In this document: piece by piece, positions 54,953-64,000 of the stretch
Layout of the letters: each line of letters opens with the position of its first letter
Position numbering within the stretch: the stretch's first letter is position 1
Assembly: GCA_003151335.1 (NCBI GenBank)
Contig: PLXE01000104.1
Location: forward strand, 103,373-167,372
Origin: Acidobacteriaceae bacterium
GTDB taxonomy: Bacteria; Acidobacteriota; Terriglobia; Terriglobales; Acidobacteriaceae
DNA length: 64,000 bases
Direction: 5' to 3'
The notes under the pieces: model-generated
What the model saw: only the letters and a program-made list of their open reading frames with translations
The model's database searches: none
What the model was told of the DNA's origin: nothing
Translations under genes and position numbers: made by a program

Positions 54953-57900
54953 CTAATCGTCTCCGGCCGCCGTCGCAGGTTCCGGTTCGGCTGCTACGTG
55001 CGGGAATCCTATCGGAATATTTTCCTGCGTACGCGATTTCTGCGCCAACGGCATACGCAAGGAGCGCTCGTACGCCGCCAGTTGCTGTTCCAATTGTTTC
55101 GCCGCCTCCGCCTTCTTCGTTAAGGTTTCCTGGTAGCGCTTCAAAAAGTAATCGATGGTTTCCACACGGATCTTAATGGATCCCGTCGGCTTATTCTCGT
55201 CGAGGTCTTTGAAGGAAAAATAGGGCGTACCCGAGTTCTCGATGATGTCCTCAATCACGCTGTAGATAGGCGCGTCGTGTCCGCACTTGAAGTTGCTCAT
55301 CTCCAGCGCTACCAGGTTGGGGTGACGCGCCGTGAACTTCGCCGCCCAGATCTTCTGATTGGTGCTGGCGGAGTAGGCGTTCTTCCACACGTCGCGAATA
55401 TCGAGCGCGTGAGTGATGGCGCCGGAGCGGACCTCTTCGCCGAAGAGCCGGTCGAGCAGGTCTTCGTCGGTGGGCAGCAGGCTCTGCGAGAACACCGGAT
55501 AGCCCAGCTTCTGGAACTCCTCCATGATTTCGTGGTTAAGGCCGGGATCGTGGTGATACACGCGGCCCAGCATGACGATGCCCAGGCGGTTCTCGCGCTC
55601 CAGGCTATCGAGCACCTCGCGAGCGCGCTTGCGCACTCCGCGATCAAAGTCCTCAAAGGCCTTGAAGCCAACCTCGACCGCGCGTTCGTTCTCTTCTTCG
55701 GAGAGCCCCAGGATCGGCGCCCATGTCTGAAACATCTGCAAGGTAAACAGCTTCTTGTCGTCGAGGTTCAGGATGGGATCGAAATACTGAATGCCGTTCT
55801 CCTTGAAGACATCGTTCTCCTTAATGAACGCTGCCTTCACCGAGTTCGGCGTCGCCGTCACGGTGGGGCAGGCATTGCTGCCGTTGCAGTTCTTCAGCGG
55901 CTGAAGCAGGGTGTCGATCATGGGGAAGAAGATGGCGTCCAGCGGCTTCTTCTGGTGCTTCTGGAAGATCAGGTTGTAAACGTGCGGGATGCCGACCTTC
56001 GACGGGAAGCACGGATCGATGGCGCCGCGGCCCGCGCCGGCGCGGTACATGTCCTGGCCGGTGAACTCGGAGTACACCAGGTTCTCGGGCTCCAGGCCCA
56101 GGCTCTCCAGATACGCGCTAAACAGCGGCGCGTAGAGGTACATGTTCAGCACGCGCGGCATGCCGATGCGCAAGCTGGAGCGCTTCTTCATCAGCGCAAT
56201 TCGCTGCTTGGCGGCCGACGTCCAGGCGCGCGTGGGAATGGGATCGGCAACCTTCTGCGGATTGCGCGAGCGCCACACCTCGCGGGCGGCGAGGTCCACC
56301 AAATTCGGATTGGCGTTCTTGATCGCGTCCAACCCCGCCTTGATGCCGCGCATGGCGCCCACGTCCTCGACCTGTCCTTTTTCGCAGGTGGAAATGATCA
56401 GCCGCCGTTCTCCCGCTTGCAGCGGGACCTTCGACTTAAACACCGGCAGCGGCGAAGCCGGCTCGAGATGGTCGCCGACATTCACGTCGATGAAGGTGCG
56501 CAGGCAATTGTTCTTGCAGAAATAGCAGCGCGTGTCCTCGTTTCGCGTGGTGCGATACCCGATCTTTTGCACCGCATCGAGGCCAAGGAAGGTAGTGCGA
56601 TGGCTGTTCTTGTAGAGACGAATGACCTCCACGCCTGCGCCGATTGCGCCCGACTCGCCGCAATGCTCGTGCACGATGACCTCGGCTTCGTGGTCAACGC
56701 CGTGGAAGTGAGAGTGAATGAAATCGACTTCCGACTTGACCGCCGCCAGGTTCTTCTGCGTACCACCCTGCAAAATGAAGCGCGATCCCAACTTCGCGAG
56801 GTTCGGGATTCCGGCGACATAGAGGAAGATATTTTTCGGCAGGACGTTCGCCAATCCAGCGAGAATTTCTTCGCCCCGCCAACCCTGCCGCTGAAAGTTC
56901 ACGATGTCGGACTGCATGAACACCGCACAGCCATAGCCGAAGATCGGCATGGTGTTGGCCGAAAAAGCAATGTCCGCGTACTCTTCCACCTTGTAACCGA
57001 GCGACTCGGCGGTGCCTTGCAGGAAATAGCCGTTTCCGGCCGAACACTGGGTGTTAAGTTTGAAGTCCTTGACGCGGCCGTCCTTCAATACGATCAGCTT
57101 AATGTCCTGGCCGCCGACATCCACGATGACATGGGGATTCTTGTAGAACTTCATGGCCGACTCGGTGTGGGCCACGGTTTCCACCAGCGCAACATCGGCC
57201 TTGAGCACGTCTTTCAAAACATCTTTGGCGTATCCGGTGGTGCCGACCCCGAGCACTTCCAGCGTCGCTCCCTGCGACTCCACCTGCTGGCGGAGCGCGA
57301 CGAACATGTCGATGGTGTCCTGGATGGGATTGCCGCCCGACAGTTGGTAGGCCTTGCAGAGCACGTCACCCGCTTCTGACAGCAGCACAGCTTTGGTCGA
57401 AGTCGAACCGCCGTCCAGGCCGACGAATCCGCGCACCGTCTCGCCGACGCCGAACTTCGCGCCGACGAATTTCGGGACCGCGTACTTCTGCTTGAAGCCG
57501 GCGAGTTCTTCCTCGGAGGCGCTAAGACCCGCGGCGCCCGATTTCGCTTTCTCCGCTGGCCGGCCGACCGAGATATAGTCCTCGAGGCACTCGGTACCCG
57601 TGTAGGTCCCGACTTCGGACTCTTCGTCCTTGCCAAACTCGACAGCGCCCAGCGCTGCGAAATACTGCGCGTTCTCTGGCACCTTGATCAGATCTTCCGG
57701 CTTGGCGCCCTCCGGAAGCTGGACCTTGCGCTCCTCCCAGGTGCGAGGAATGTTCTGCTGCCACGCTTCCTTCATTCCGCGGATGAAACTGTTCGGCCCT
57801 CCCAGCAGCAGCACGTGCGGCCGCAGAGTATGTCCGCGGGTCAAGACCGTGAGGTTCTGCAGAACAATGGCGTCGAACAGCGAAGCCATCAACTGATCGG

Positions 57901-58627
57901 GCGGGATGCCTTGCTTTTGCAGGCCGTTGATATCGGTTTCCGCGAAGACACCGCATTTGCCTGCGACCGGATGCAGCTTGATGCCGGTGTAGCCCTGGTC
58001 GCAGAGTTCTTCGGGTGGAATCTTGAGCTTCGCGTTGATCTTGTCGATGACGGCGCCCGTACCTCCCGCGCACTTGTCGTTCATCGACGGGATTTTTTTC
58101 TTGCGGCCGGTATTCCCGTCTTCCTTGAAAACGATGATTTTGGCATCCTGCCCGCCCAATTCAATGACCGAGTTCACCTCGGGGTGCAACTTTTCGACCG
58201 CCAGTGAAACTGCGGTGACTTCCTGCACAAACTTCGCGCCGACCAGGTTGGCCAACGCGCCTCCGCCCGAGCCGGTGATGAAGATGCGGCAGTTGTGCGG
58301 AGCAATGCCGACTTCCTCCTCCATGCGCTTGAGGAATTCCAGCAACTTCTCCGGCTGCCTGGTTTCGTGCCGCTGATAGTCCTGCCAGATGATCTGGTCG
58401 GTCTCGGCGTTGACAATGACCGCCTTCACCGTGGTCGAGCCAACATCCATGCCGACGGTATAGACCGCCTTGAAGCCCGCCTGCGCATTCACTTCGCGCG
58501 AACGGGCCAGAACGCGCGCCGGAAGCGAGTCTTCAACGGGCGGCGGGCCCAGAAGTGCGTCCAGTTGGACGTCAACCTTCTGCTCGCCATTACTGCACGA
58601 ACCGTGTTGATGAGAATGCGGACCCAC
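54953..58627 (-). CDS. Double-ASKHA acyl-CoA-dehydratase-activase-like protein with DUF2229-type C-terminus
   Basis: This 1224-aa protein fuses two BcrAD/BadFG-type ATPase domains and a DUF2229/COG3580-like part. The first ASKHA domain (about 55-335) has phosphate loop GMDVGSTTVK, adenosine motif and cluster-binding C186 and C225. The second (about 400-680) has GLDGGSTSTK and C528 and C567. C701, C704 and C708 form a further C-x2-C-x3-C. The C-terminal third (about 820-1190) carries C873 in DPCFPSKVG and C914/C920. Such activases drive ATP-dependent low-potential electron transfer to radical dehydratases or double-cubane proteins. GTG start after GGAGG. The actual partner reaction is unknown. 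Confidence 0.82.
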   Translation of the reverse strand: MGPHSHQHGSCSNGEQKVDVQLDALLGPPPVEDSLPARVLARSREVNAQAGFKAVYTVGMDVGSTTVKAVIVNAETDQIIWQDYQRHETRQPEKLLEFLKRMEEEVGIAPHNCRIFITGSGGGALANLVGAKFVQEVTAVSLAVEKLHPEVNSVIELGGQDAKIIVFKEDGNTGRKKKIPSMNDKCAGGTGAVIDKINAKLKIPPEELCDQGYTGIKLHPVAGKCGVFAETDINGLQKQGIPPDQLMASLFDAIVLQNLTVLTRGHTLRPHVLLLGGPNSFIRGMKEAWQQNIPRTWEERKVQLPEGAKPEDLIKVPENAQYFAALGAVEFGKDEESEVGTYTGTECLEDYISVGRPAEKAKSGAAGLSASEEELAGFKQKYAVPKFVGAKFGVGETVRGFVGLDGGSTSTKAVLLSEAGDVLCKAYQLSGGNPIQDTIDMFVALRQQVESQGATLEVLGVGTTGYAKDVLKDVLKADVALVETVAHTESAMKFYKNPHVIVDVGGQDIKLIVLKDGRVKDFKLNTQCSAGNGYFLQGTAESLGYKVEEYADIAFSANTMPIFGYGCAVFMQSDIVNFQRQGWRGEEILAGLANVLPKNIFLYVAGIPNLAKLGSRFILQGGTQKNLAAVKSEVDFIHSHFHGVDHEAEVIVHEHCGESGAIGAGVEVIRLYKNSHRTTFLGLDAVQKIGYRTTRNEDTRCYFCKNNCLRTFIDVNVGDHLEPASPLPVFKSKVPLQAGERRLIISTCEKGQVEDVGAMRGIKAGLDAIKNANPNLVDLAAREVWRSRNPQKVADPIPTRAWTSAAKQRIALMKKRSSLRIGMPRVLNMYLYAPLFSAYLESLGLEPENLVYSEFTGQDMYRAGAGRGAIDPCFPSKVGIPHVYNLIFQKHQKKPLDAIFFPMIDTLLQPLKNCNGSNACPTVTATPNSVKAAFIKENDVFKENGIQYFDPILNLDDKKLFTLQMFQTWAPILGLSEEENERAVEVGFKAFEDFDRGVRKRAREVLDSLERENRLGIVMLGRVYHHDPGLNHEIMEEFQKLGYPVFSQSLLPTDEDLLDRLFGEEVRSGAITHALDIRDVWKNAYSASTNQKIWAAKFTARHPNLVALEMSNFKCGHDAPIYSVIEDIIENSGTPYFSFKDLDENKPTGSIKIRVETIDYFLKRYQETLTKKAEAAKQLEQQLAAYERSLRMPLAQKSRTQENIPIGFPHVAAEPEPATAAGDD

Positions 58628-58662
58628 TAGGCCTCCGAAAAACCGAACCGGTAAGGAAAACC

Positions 58663-59964
58663 TTAGTCGCCGAAATTTCCGCTAACACCCTGAAAGCCGC
58701 GCTTGGCCTGCGTGAACAGCCAGCGAATCACCCGCTGATCGTTGTAGCAAAACGCCAGGATATGGTTCAGGGTAGAGAAGCAGCTCTTCTGGCACTCTTT
58801 CTTCATGTCTTTCAACTGCTTGCTTTCGAACTTGTGGTTCTCGATGGTCCCCCAGTCGTATCCGGCGGAGTACATGGGGAAGCAAGGCGCCAGGGTGCCG
58901 TCCACGCGAATAATCAGCGAGTTGTGTCCGGCGCGGCAGTTCCAGTCTTCCAGCTCTCCCTTGATGAATTCCTTCATCTGCGAAAGCCGCTCCACCGAAT
59001 TCACCATGTGGTAGCCGGACCTCTGCTTTTCTACCAGCCAATCGACCAGCTCGCACACCATGGGATGGTCTTCCTCGCGGATGAACGTCGGGTTGGTGTG
59101 CAGGTGCTTGAAATGGGGCTGCTCGGTCATCGGCGACTCGCAGATGTGATAGTCGGTGGCGATGCCGCTGTCGTGCGCCAGTTCCGTTAGCTGCCGCACG
59201 TCGTCCATGTTGTTGTGACAGATGTTGATGTTGAGGAAGACGCTGTAGCCGTACTTGTACTGCTTCTTGACCAGGTAATCGAAGTACGAGCGGATTGGAA
59301 CCATCGCCTTCGGCAATCCCGGCTTGACGTCCCAGGCATCCACCGCGAGGTTGAAGGTGGCGACACCAGCGTCAGCCAACTTGTCGATTACCTCAGGCCG
59401 CATCAGGCGGCCATTGGTCGGCAGATAAATCCAGAAATCTTTCCTGGCGGCGTAATAGACGATCTTGTGGGCGAGGTCGGGACGCAGGAGCGGCTCGCCG
59501 CCCATCAGCGCCAGCACACGGCATCCGGTGTCGTGCAGCCAATCGATGGAGCGCTTGGCCACATCCTCGGTCATGCCGCGCACGCTGTTGTCGAAGGCCC
59601 AGCAGTAGTGGCAATCGAGGTTGCATTTCCACTCGTTGAACAGGTAGGCAATGATGGGATGAAACTCGCCCGGCACGATTCGCGAACGGAAGAAGGGGAA
59701 CGCCCACCCTTTCGCCGCGCGGTAAATGTGCTTCACTTTGTATTTGCGAGTGCCGTTGTTGGGAAAGAAATCCTCGTCTGCGGCCGACATCAGCTCGGGA
59801 TACTGCGGAAACACCGGCTTCGGCAGCGTCTGCTCTTTGCCACTCGCAGGCGGTGGCAACAGCCGTGGCTGCTCGGGCGGCTTCATGAGCAGCTCGTGTA
59901 GCTGCACATCCAGACGATAGGTCGGGGCAGCTTGCGTACCTTCAGGTGCTTGCACTTCCGCCAT
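58663..59964 (-). CDS. Radical SAM protein with auxiliary-cluster-like C-terminus
   Basis: This 433-aa radical SAM enzyme has the cluster motif C114-x3-C118-x2-C121 (KCNLDCHYCWAFDN) and the MGGEPLLRPDL (GGE) SAM-binding motif. C-terminal Cys groups (in LAPCFPMYS and KKECQKSCFSTLNHILAFCYN) suggest a SPASM-type auxiliary cluster. The N-terminal segment RLDVQLHELLMKPP (about 17-30) mirrors the activase's KVDVQLDALLGPPP. It ends 36 bases before the activase start, so they share an operon. The substrate, perhaps the partner protein or a small cofactor, is unknown. Confidence 0.83.
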   Translation of the reverse strand: MAEVQAPEGTQAAPTYRLDVQLHELLMKPPEQPRLLPPPASGKEQTLPKPVFPQYPELMSAADEDFFPNNGTRKYKVKHIYRAAKGWAFPFFRSRIVPGEFHPIIAYLFNEWKCNLDCHYCWAFDNSVRGMTEDVAKRSIDWLHDTGCRVLALMGGEPLLRPDLAHKIVYYAARKDFWIYLPTNGRLMRPEVIDKLADAGVATFNLAVDAWDVKPGLPKAMVPIRSYFDYLVKKQYKYGYSVFLNINICHNNMDDVRQLTELAHDSGIATDYHICESPMTEQPHFKHLHTNPTFIREEDHPMVCELVDWLVEKQRSGYHMVNSVERLSQMKEFIKGELEDWNCRAGHNSLIIRVDGTLAPCFPMYSAGYDWGTIENHKFESKQLKDMKKECQKSCFSTLNHILAFCYNDQRVIRWLFTQAKRGFQGVSGNFGD

Positions 59965-60015
59965 CTATGGAGCGACCTTCCTTCTTCTTTATCGTTCAAC
60001 CTGAAAAATCAACCA

Positions 60016-61854
60016 CTAATCGCCATATGCGGCGGCCACCGTCAGTTTCTGCGGTGGAGTCACCGGCACGCGCGCCAAGCGTTTCTTGCCGTTCATCAGA
60101 TCGTTGACATGCAACACGAAATTGGCAGCCACGCCGGCGTAGCCATGAACGTGCGGCACCGGATAAAACAGGTTGCGCAGCTCCGGATGTTTGGCAACGT
60201 AGTCCTTGATGTCCCCCAGCCGTTTACCCGTGGACTTCAACGCCTGCTCGAACTCCATGCGAGCTTTGACCTTGGCCTCACCCAGCGCCATCTGCACCCG
60301 GCTATGGGCATTGATCTCGCCCTCACCCGAAGTTTCGATGGGTAGGAAGATCATTTCCTTGAACTGATTGGCCACAGCCGATTGCACGCCATCCGACTGC
60401 GACGACGGCATGCAACCGAATGGCTTCAACGCCAGCACCATGTGGCAGAGGCGGTTCTTGGTGTACCAGACGTTCTTGCCAACCTCAAGATGTCCTTCAC
60501 CCCCACGCGCGAACTGGTTGTAGAACGGATTGGCCATCGCGGCCATTTCCTTCTGGTCTACCAGATGGTGCGCGATGTTGCCCAGCGCCTCCACCACGCG
60601 ATGGTATTGGCGGGCATAGACACGCTCGCCCAAGCCCCACAGCCACTGCTTCTGGCGAAACTTCAACTCGTTCACCGCCATCTTGCGCAACTCGTACCAC
60701 TTCACTTTCTTGTAGGGAGCATCAAGCGGCCGGCGGGCGGCGGCGCGCGCCTTGGCCTGATACATCATGTACATCACCCAGGTCCCGATAGGCTCGACCA
60801 GCACCTGCGCGCCCTCCCGCTCCAGGAACTCGAACATGTGGAAGTTGCCATCGCCCTCGGTGATCTGCGCCCAGAACTCGCCGATGATCTTGACCACCGG
60901 CTTGACGCGCAGGCGGTCCACCTCAATGGTGGCGAGTTGCTCGCGGACAGCCGCCAGCGCCTCTTTGTAGGAGTTGCCATACAGCTGCTCGCGGACCTTG
61001 GCCAGCGAGTTGACCCACTTCTCCCACTTCTTACCCTTGTTGGGACGGATCCTCTTCGCCATCCACTCCGGCAAGTCTTCGTGGTCCTCGAACGGCTTGC
61101 GATCGCGCAGCAGCGTGCACAGCTTGTCGATGGACGCCTGGAAGACTTCATCTGTCTTGCCCTTTTGGACTTCGAAAGGACGGATGCGGTAGATCATCTC
61201 GTTCATGATGTCGCCCAGGTTGAGGGCATTCAACATGCCCATGCCGAAGTCCACCGTGAACTTCAGCCCGGCTTCGCCGGAGGCCGCCTTCACGCCGTCA
61301 TTCTGCTGGAAAAGCAATACCCGGAAGCCAGCGAAGCCGGCGTTTTGCAGAGCGAGGCGATACTCCGACTCGTACATGCCGAAGCGGCATGGCCCACAGG
61401 AGCCGGCGGTAAAGAAGACGTGGTTGTTGATGATCTCGTCCTTCGTCATGCCGCGCGCTTGCAGGCCCTGGAGGTACTGCACCAGATTGCCAACCGTGAA
61501 GTAGGTGGGATTGCACTGGCCGTTGTTGCCGTATTCCTTGCCCAGTTGAAACGCGGACACGTTCGGAACGGGCAGAATCTCGCAGCGATATCCGCAGCCC
61601 TCAAACACCGCCTGGATCACGCGCTCGTGTTTCCAGGTCAGGCCACCGAAAAGAATGGTCACCTTGTTGCGCTCTTCCGCTGTGAAGGGCTTCTCCACGG
61701 GGCGACGAAAGTGGCGAACCGGACCACTGTCCAGTCCCATCATGCTGGCCAGGCGGGCGCGTTCCTGGGCCAATTTCTGTTGAATCTCTGCTTCGGATTG
61801 GGATTGAGGACGCGTCAATTCATCCATCGGGAAATCAATGCGAGTCACCGGCAT
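60016..61854 (-). CDS. COG3581-like cysteine-rich reductase component
   Basis: This 612-aa protein resembles COG3581, a family often fused to or encoded beside COG3580/COG1924 activases and distantly related to 2-hydroxyacyl-CoA dehydratase or double-cubane-cluster subunits. Conserved Cys are in NNGQCNPTYFTVGN (C114), GSCGPCRFGMYESEY (C153, C156) and PFGCMPSSQSDG. A helical C-terminal half follows. The N-terminus (RIDFPMDELTRPQ, about 5-17) is similar to the starts of the two downstream proteins. It is the first gene of the minus-strand cluster; the reaction it catalyses is unknown. Confidence 0.72.
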   Translation of the reverse strand: MPVTRIDFPMDELTRPQSQSEAEIQQKLAQERARLASMMGLDSGPVRHFRRPVEKPFTAEERNKVTILFGGLTWKHERVIQAVFEGCGYRCEILPVPNVSAFQLGKEYGNNGQCNPTYFTVGNLVQYLQGLQARGMTKDEIINNHVFFTAGSCGPCRFGMYESEYRLALQNAGFAGFRVLLFQQNDGVKAASGEAGLKFTVDFGMGMLNALNLGDIMNEMIYRIRPFEVQKGKTDEVFQASIDKLCTLLRDRKPFEDHEDLPEWMAKRIRPNKGKKWEKWVNSLAKVREQLYGNSYKEALAAVREQLATIEVDRLRVKPVVKIIGEFWAQITEGDGNFHMFEFLEREGAQVLVEPIGTWVMYMMYQAKARAAARRPLDAPYKKVKWYELRKMAVNELKFRQKQWLWGLGERVYARQYHRVVEALGNIAHHLVDQKEMAAMANPFYNQFARGGEGHLEVGKNVWYTKNRLCHMVLALKPFGCMPSSQSDGVQSAVANQFKEMIFLPIETSGEGEINAHSRVQMALGEAKVKARMEFEQALKSTGKRLGDIKDYVAKHPELRNLFYPVPHVHGYAGVAANFVLHVNDLMNGKKRLARVPVTPPQKLTVAAAYGD

Positions 61855-62355
61855 TAGTAACCTTCCCCCGTTGTGGGCGGAATGATTATCGGCTGCCTAC
61901 CATTGATTGCAGGCTCATCTGCGGGCAGCCAAGAGGACAGACGGGGAGCGCGAGGTATGCAGAGATGGCCGAAGCGGGTGAAAACTCTCACGGCAAGAAC
62001 TATCTTTGCAAAATCGGACCACTTACTGAGAACACCGACGAGCGACAAAAGACTTGCGTTGCCGCTCTCCCCAATGCTTTAAGACTATGCAATCGACCGC
62101 ATAGATTCAAGCGGAATAACAAAATTGTTGGCAATTAATTTGCTTGTGTAGGAATCGGTGCGGCACCTCGGTGCTAGTGAAAAATAAGTGCCGTTACTTG
62201 GGTCAACAGCGATTAAAACCGGCGTCCAGATAAACTTTGCGCAAGCAGCGCAGGGCCTTGGATTGGCCGCCCACTATAATCGTCAGTTACTTGAATCCTG
62301 AACGACCAACAGTGTCTCGCCGCTTTGCTGCCGCGACCACTGAAGCGAGGTTGGT
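61855..62355. other. Divergent gene-free spacer, 501 bases
   Basis: It separates the start of the activase-cluster gene from the ubiD-like gene. A 7-bp GGCTGCC/GGCAGCC inverted pair lies in the left part (about 61892-61930). AT-rich sequence follows. The only promoter-like mark is the TATAAT at 62275-62280. I see no ORF, tRNA or riboswitch that I can name. Confidence 0.4.
62275..62280 (+). promoter_or_regulatory. Candidate -10 box of the ubiD-like gene
   Basis: TATAAT lies 75 bases before the TTG start. The matching -35 is not obvious, so the call is tentative. Confidence 0.3.
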
Positions 62356-63924
62356 TTGGCCTACTACGATTTGCGAGATTGGATCTCCGCGCTGGATAAA
62401 GCGGGAGAGTTAAAACGCGTTAGAGCGGAAGCTGATCCGGTCCTGGAGATTGCCGAGATCACGGACCGGGTCTCCAAATGGGGACCTCGGGGCAGGCATG
62501 GTCCCGGCGGACCGGCATTGCTTTTCGAAAACGTCAAGGGCTACCCCGGGGCCAGGCTGCTGATTAACCAGTTCGGCTCCGAGCGCCGCATGAGGCTGGC
62601 GCTGGACGTGGATTCGCTTGACGAGATCGCCGACCGGATCAAGTACTTCATGGATGTGAAGTCGCCGCAAGGGCTGCTGGACAAAATCAAAATGCTGCCC
62701 ATGCTGGCGGAGATGGGCAGGTTTTTCCCCAAAGAAGTTTCCAGCGGTCCCTGCAAGGAAGTCATCAAGCGCGACAATTTCTCTCTGCTGGATTTTCCCA
62801 TCCTGCAATGCTGGCCGCAGGACGGAGGACGCTTCATCACGTTGCCCTCGGTGATCACCAAAGATCCCAAGACGGGCAAACGCAATGCCGGCACCTATCG
62901 CCTGCAGGTGTACGACGAGCGCAGCGCCGGCATGCATTGGCAGCGCCAGAAGCAAGGAGCCGAGAACTACCGTCAACAGATGCGCCGGTCCGCAGCGGCG
63001 GGCGAGGCGCATCCCGTTACCGCAGCCCTGGACATGATGGCGCGCTCAGGTGGAGGCTCGCGGGTAGCGGAAGGGAAGCAGGTTGCGGGGAAAATGGATG
63101 TGGCCGTCGCCATCGGCACCGATCCGGCGATGATGTTCTCCTCCATCGTTCCCGCGCCTCCCGATGTCGAGGAATACATGATTGCCGGATTCCTGCGGCA
63201 GAAGCCCGTCGAGTTGGTGAAGTGCGAGACCGTGGACCTGGAGGTGCCGGCCGCATCCGAGATCGTGCTCGAGGGCTACGTGCTATTGGACGAGCTGCGC
63301 ATGGAAGGGCCGTTCGGTGACCACACCGGCTTCTACACGCCGCAAGATCTCTACCCGGTCTTCCACGTTACCTGTATTACCCATCGCAAGGACCCGATCT
63401 ACTCGACGACCATCGTGGGCAAGCCCCCGATGGAGGACGCGTGGATGGGCAAAGCGGTGGAGCGGATTTTCCTGCCGCTGATGCGCGTCACCATTCCCGA
63501 GCTTGTGGACATAAACCTGCCGGTCGAAGGCATTTTTCACAACCTGATGATTGTCTCCATCAAGAAGTCGTATCCCGGCCAGGCGCGCAAGGTGATGAAC
63601 GGCATTTGGTCGATGGGGCAGGCGATGTCCACGAAATGCATTCTGGTGGTGGATGAAGACGTGGACGTGCAGGACATCGGCGACGTGACTCTCAAGGTAC
63701 TGAATAACATCGACCCGGAGCGCGATATCCAGTTCACGCTGGGGCCCGTGGACTCACTCGACCATGCATCGCGGCTGCCCGACTTCGGCTCCAAGATGGG
63801 CGTTGACGCCACCCGCAAGTGGCCAAGCGAAGGCTTCACCCGCCCGTGGCCGGACGAGATCCGCATGGACGAGAAAACCAAGGAGCAGGTGACCAGGCGG
63901 TGGCGGGAGTTTGGGCTGGAGTAA
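62356..63924 (+). CDS. UbiD-family decarboxylase
   Basis: This 522-aa UbiD-type decarboxylase needs prenylated FMN. Family blocks include LRDWISALDKAGELKRV, LLFENVKGYPGARLLINQFGS, AGTYRLQVYDERSAGMHWQRQKQG (prFMN/metal site), EIVLEGYVLLDELRMEGPFGDHTGFY and YSTTIVGKPPMEDAWMGKAVERI. The start is TTG with a GAGG in front; there is no ATG. Members act on aromatic or polyprenyl hydroxybenzoates (ubiquinone, menaquinone futalosine branch) or in aromatic degradation. No ubiX is in the window, so the role is not fixed. Confidence 0.9.
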   Translation: MAYYDLRDWISALDKAGELKRVRAEADPVLEIAEITDRVSKWGPRGRHGPGGPALLFENVKGYPGARLLINQFGSERRMRLALDVDSLDEIADRIKYFMDVKSPQGLLDKIKMLPMLAEMGRFFPKEVSSGPCKEVIKRDNFSLLDFPILQCWPQDGGRFITLPSVITKDPKTGKRNAGTYRLQVYDERSAGMHWQRQKQGAENYRQQMRRSAAAGEAHPVTAALDMMARSGGGSRVAEGKQVAGKMDVAVAIGTDPAMMFSSIVPAPPDVEEYMIAGFLRQKPVELVKCETVDLEVPAASEIVLEGYVLLDELRMEGPFGDHTGFYTPQDLYPVFHVTCITHRKDPIYSTTIVGKPPMEDAWMGKAVERIFLPLMRVTIPELVDINLPVEGIFHNLMIVSIKKSYPGQARKVMNGIWSMGQAMSTKCILVVDEDVDVQDIGDVTLKVLNNIDPERDIQFTLGPVDSLDHASRLPDFGSKMGVDATRKWPSEGFTRPWPDEIRMDEKTKEQVTRRWREFGLE

Positions 63925-64000
63925 TGCAGTTGTCGGTTACCGGTTGTCCCCCATAGCGGGATTGCTTGTGATATGGCCTGATTTCAACAGTTATCCCTTA
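63925..64000. other. Window end, no gene seen
   Basis: The last 76 bases follow the ubiD-like stop. They start with a GCAGTTGTCGGTTACCGGTTG-type low-complexity string of the same style as the other spacers. No ORF or terminator is visible before the window ends. Confidence 0.4.

Noticed and set aside
55277..57379. Plus-strand frame of 700 codons opposite the activase gene
   Set aside because: High-GC antisense frame. The minus-strand protein has clear ASKHA and Cys motifs, while this frame has none.
60382..61857. Plus-strand frame of 491 codons opposite the COG3581-like gene
   Set aside because: Antisense shadow. The sequence lacks domains and is rich in runs typical of frame shadows.

Overview
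This 64 kb window is a high-GC, gene-dense bacterial chromosome segment. The gene content and the style of the spacers suggest an Acidobacteriota genome of the Koribacter/Terriglobia type. That is an inference: there is no rRNA in the window and no search was run. The supporting signs are Gram-negative envelope genes (lpxD, mpl, ldcA), bactofilins, a YpdA-type reductase, CyaY, many hypothetical secreted proteins, and spacers full of short degenerate inverted repeats. I see no rRNA, tRNA, CRISPR array, prophage or transposase.

Layout. 0-23 kb is mostly housekeeping or metabolic: a GT-C glycosyltransferase, a CHASE3 histidine kinase, an M1 aminopeptidase, hutI/hutU for histidine degradation, glycerate kinase, a BON-domain secreted protein, a YpdA-like reductase, cyaY, thiG, and a mazG / GNAT succinyltransferase-like / N-succinylamino-acid racemase-like run. 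A methyltransferase / geranylgeranyl-reductase-type pair follows. 23-28.3 kb holds a bactofilin, enolase and gpmI. Between the two glycolytic genes sits a small island that encodes a HicB antitoxin domain fused to a second bactofilin, overlapped by a HicA toxin gene. 28.5-35.4 kb carries a 2-hydroxyacid dehydrogenase, a KdpD sensor split into two divergent genes, a four-helix-bundle cassette bounded by inverted repeats, kdpE, mtnP and a PfkB kinase. 35.4-43.7 kb carries a ribbon-helix-helix protein, a second GT-C protein, a conventional hicBA pair, and a tightly overlapping envelope operon: dapF-like, ldcA, mpl, M61 peptidase, plsC. 43.7-48.2 kb is an AT-richer accessory stretch with hypothetical proteins and hairpin repeats. 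48.2-54.6 kb has an aldo/keto reductase, a response regulator with a PAS-like end, lpxD, a poly(A)-polymerase/CCA-transferase family protein with a histone-H1-like tail, and vapBC with a readable promoter and operator. 54.6-61.9 kb is a four-gene cluster built around a double-ASKHA acyl-CoA-dehydratase-activase-like protein, a radical SAM protein and a COG3581-like protein. A ubiD-family decarboxylase ends the window.

The strongest leads for undescribed biology are four. First, the HicB-bactofilin-HicA module may couple a toxin-antitoxin pair to a polymerising cytoskeletal fold. Second, the activase / radical SAM / COG3581 cluster has three large proteins that share a short N-terminal motif. 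Third, the DapF-like protein has serine at both positions where the two catalytic cysteines belong. Fourth, the four-helix-bundle cassette is bounded by inverted repeats and sits inside the kdp sensor locus.
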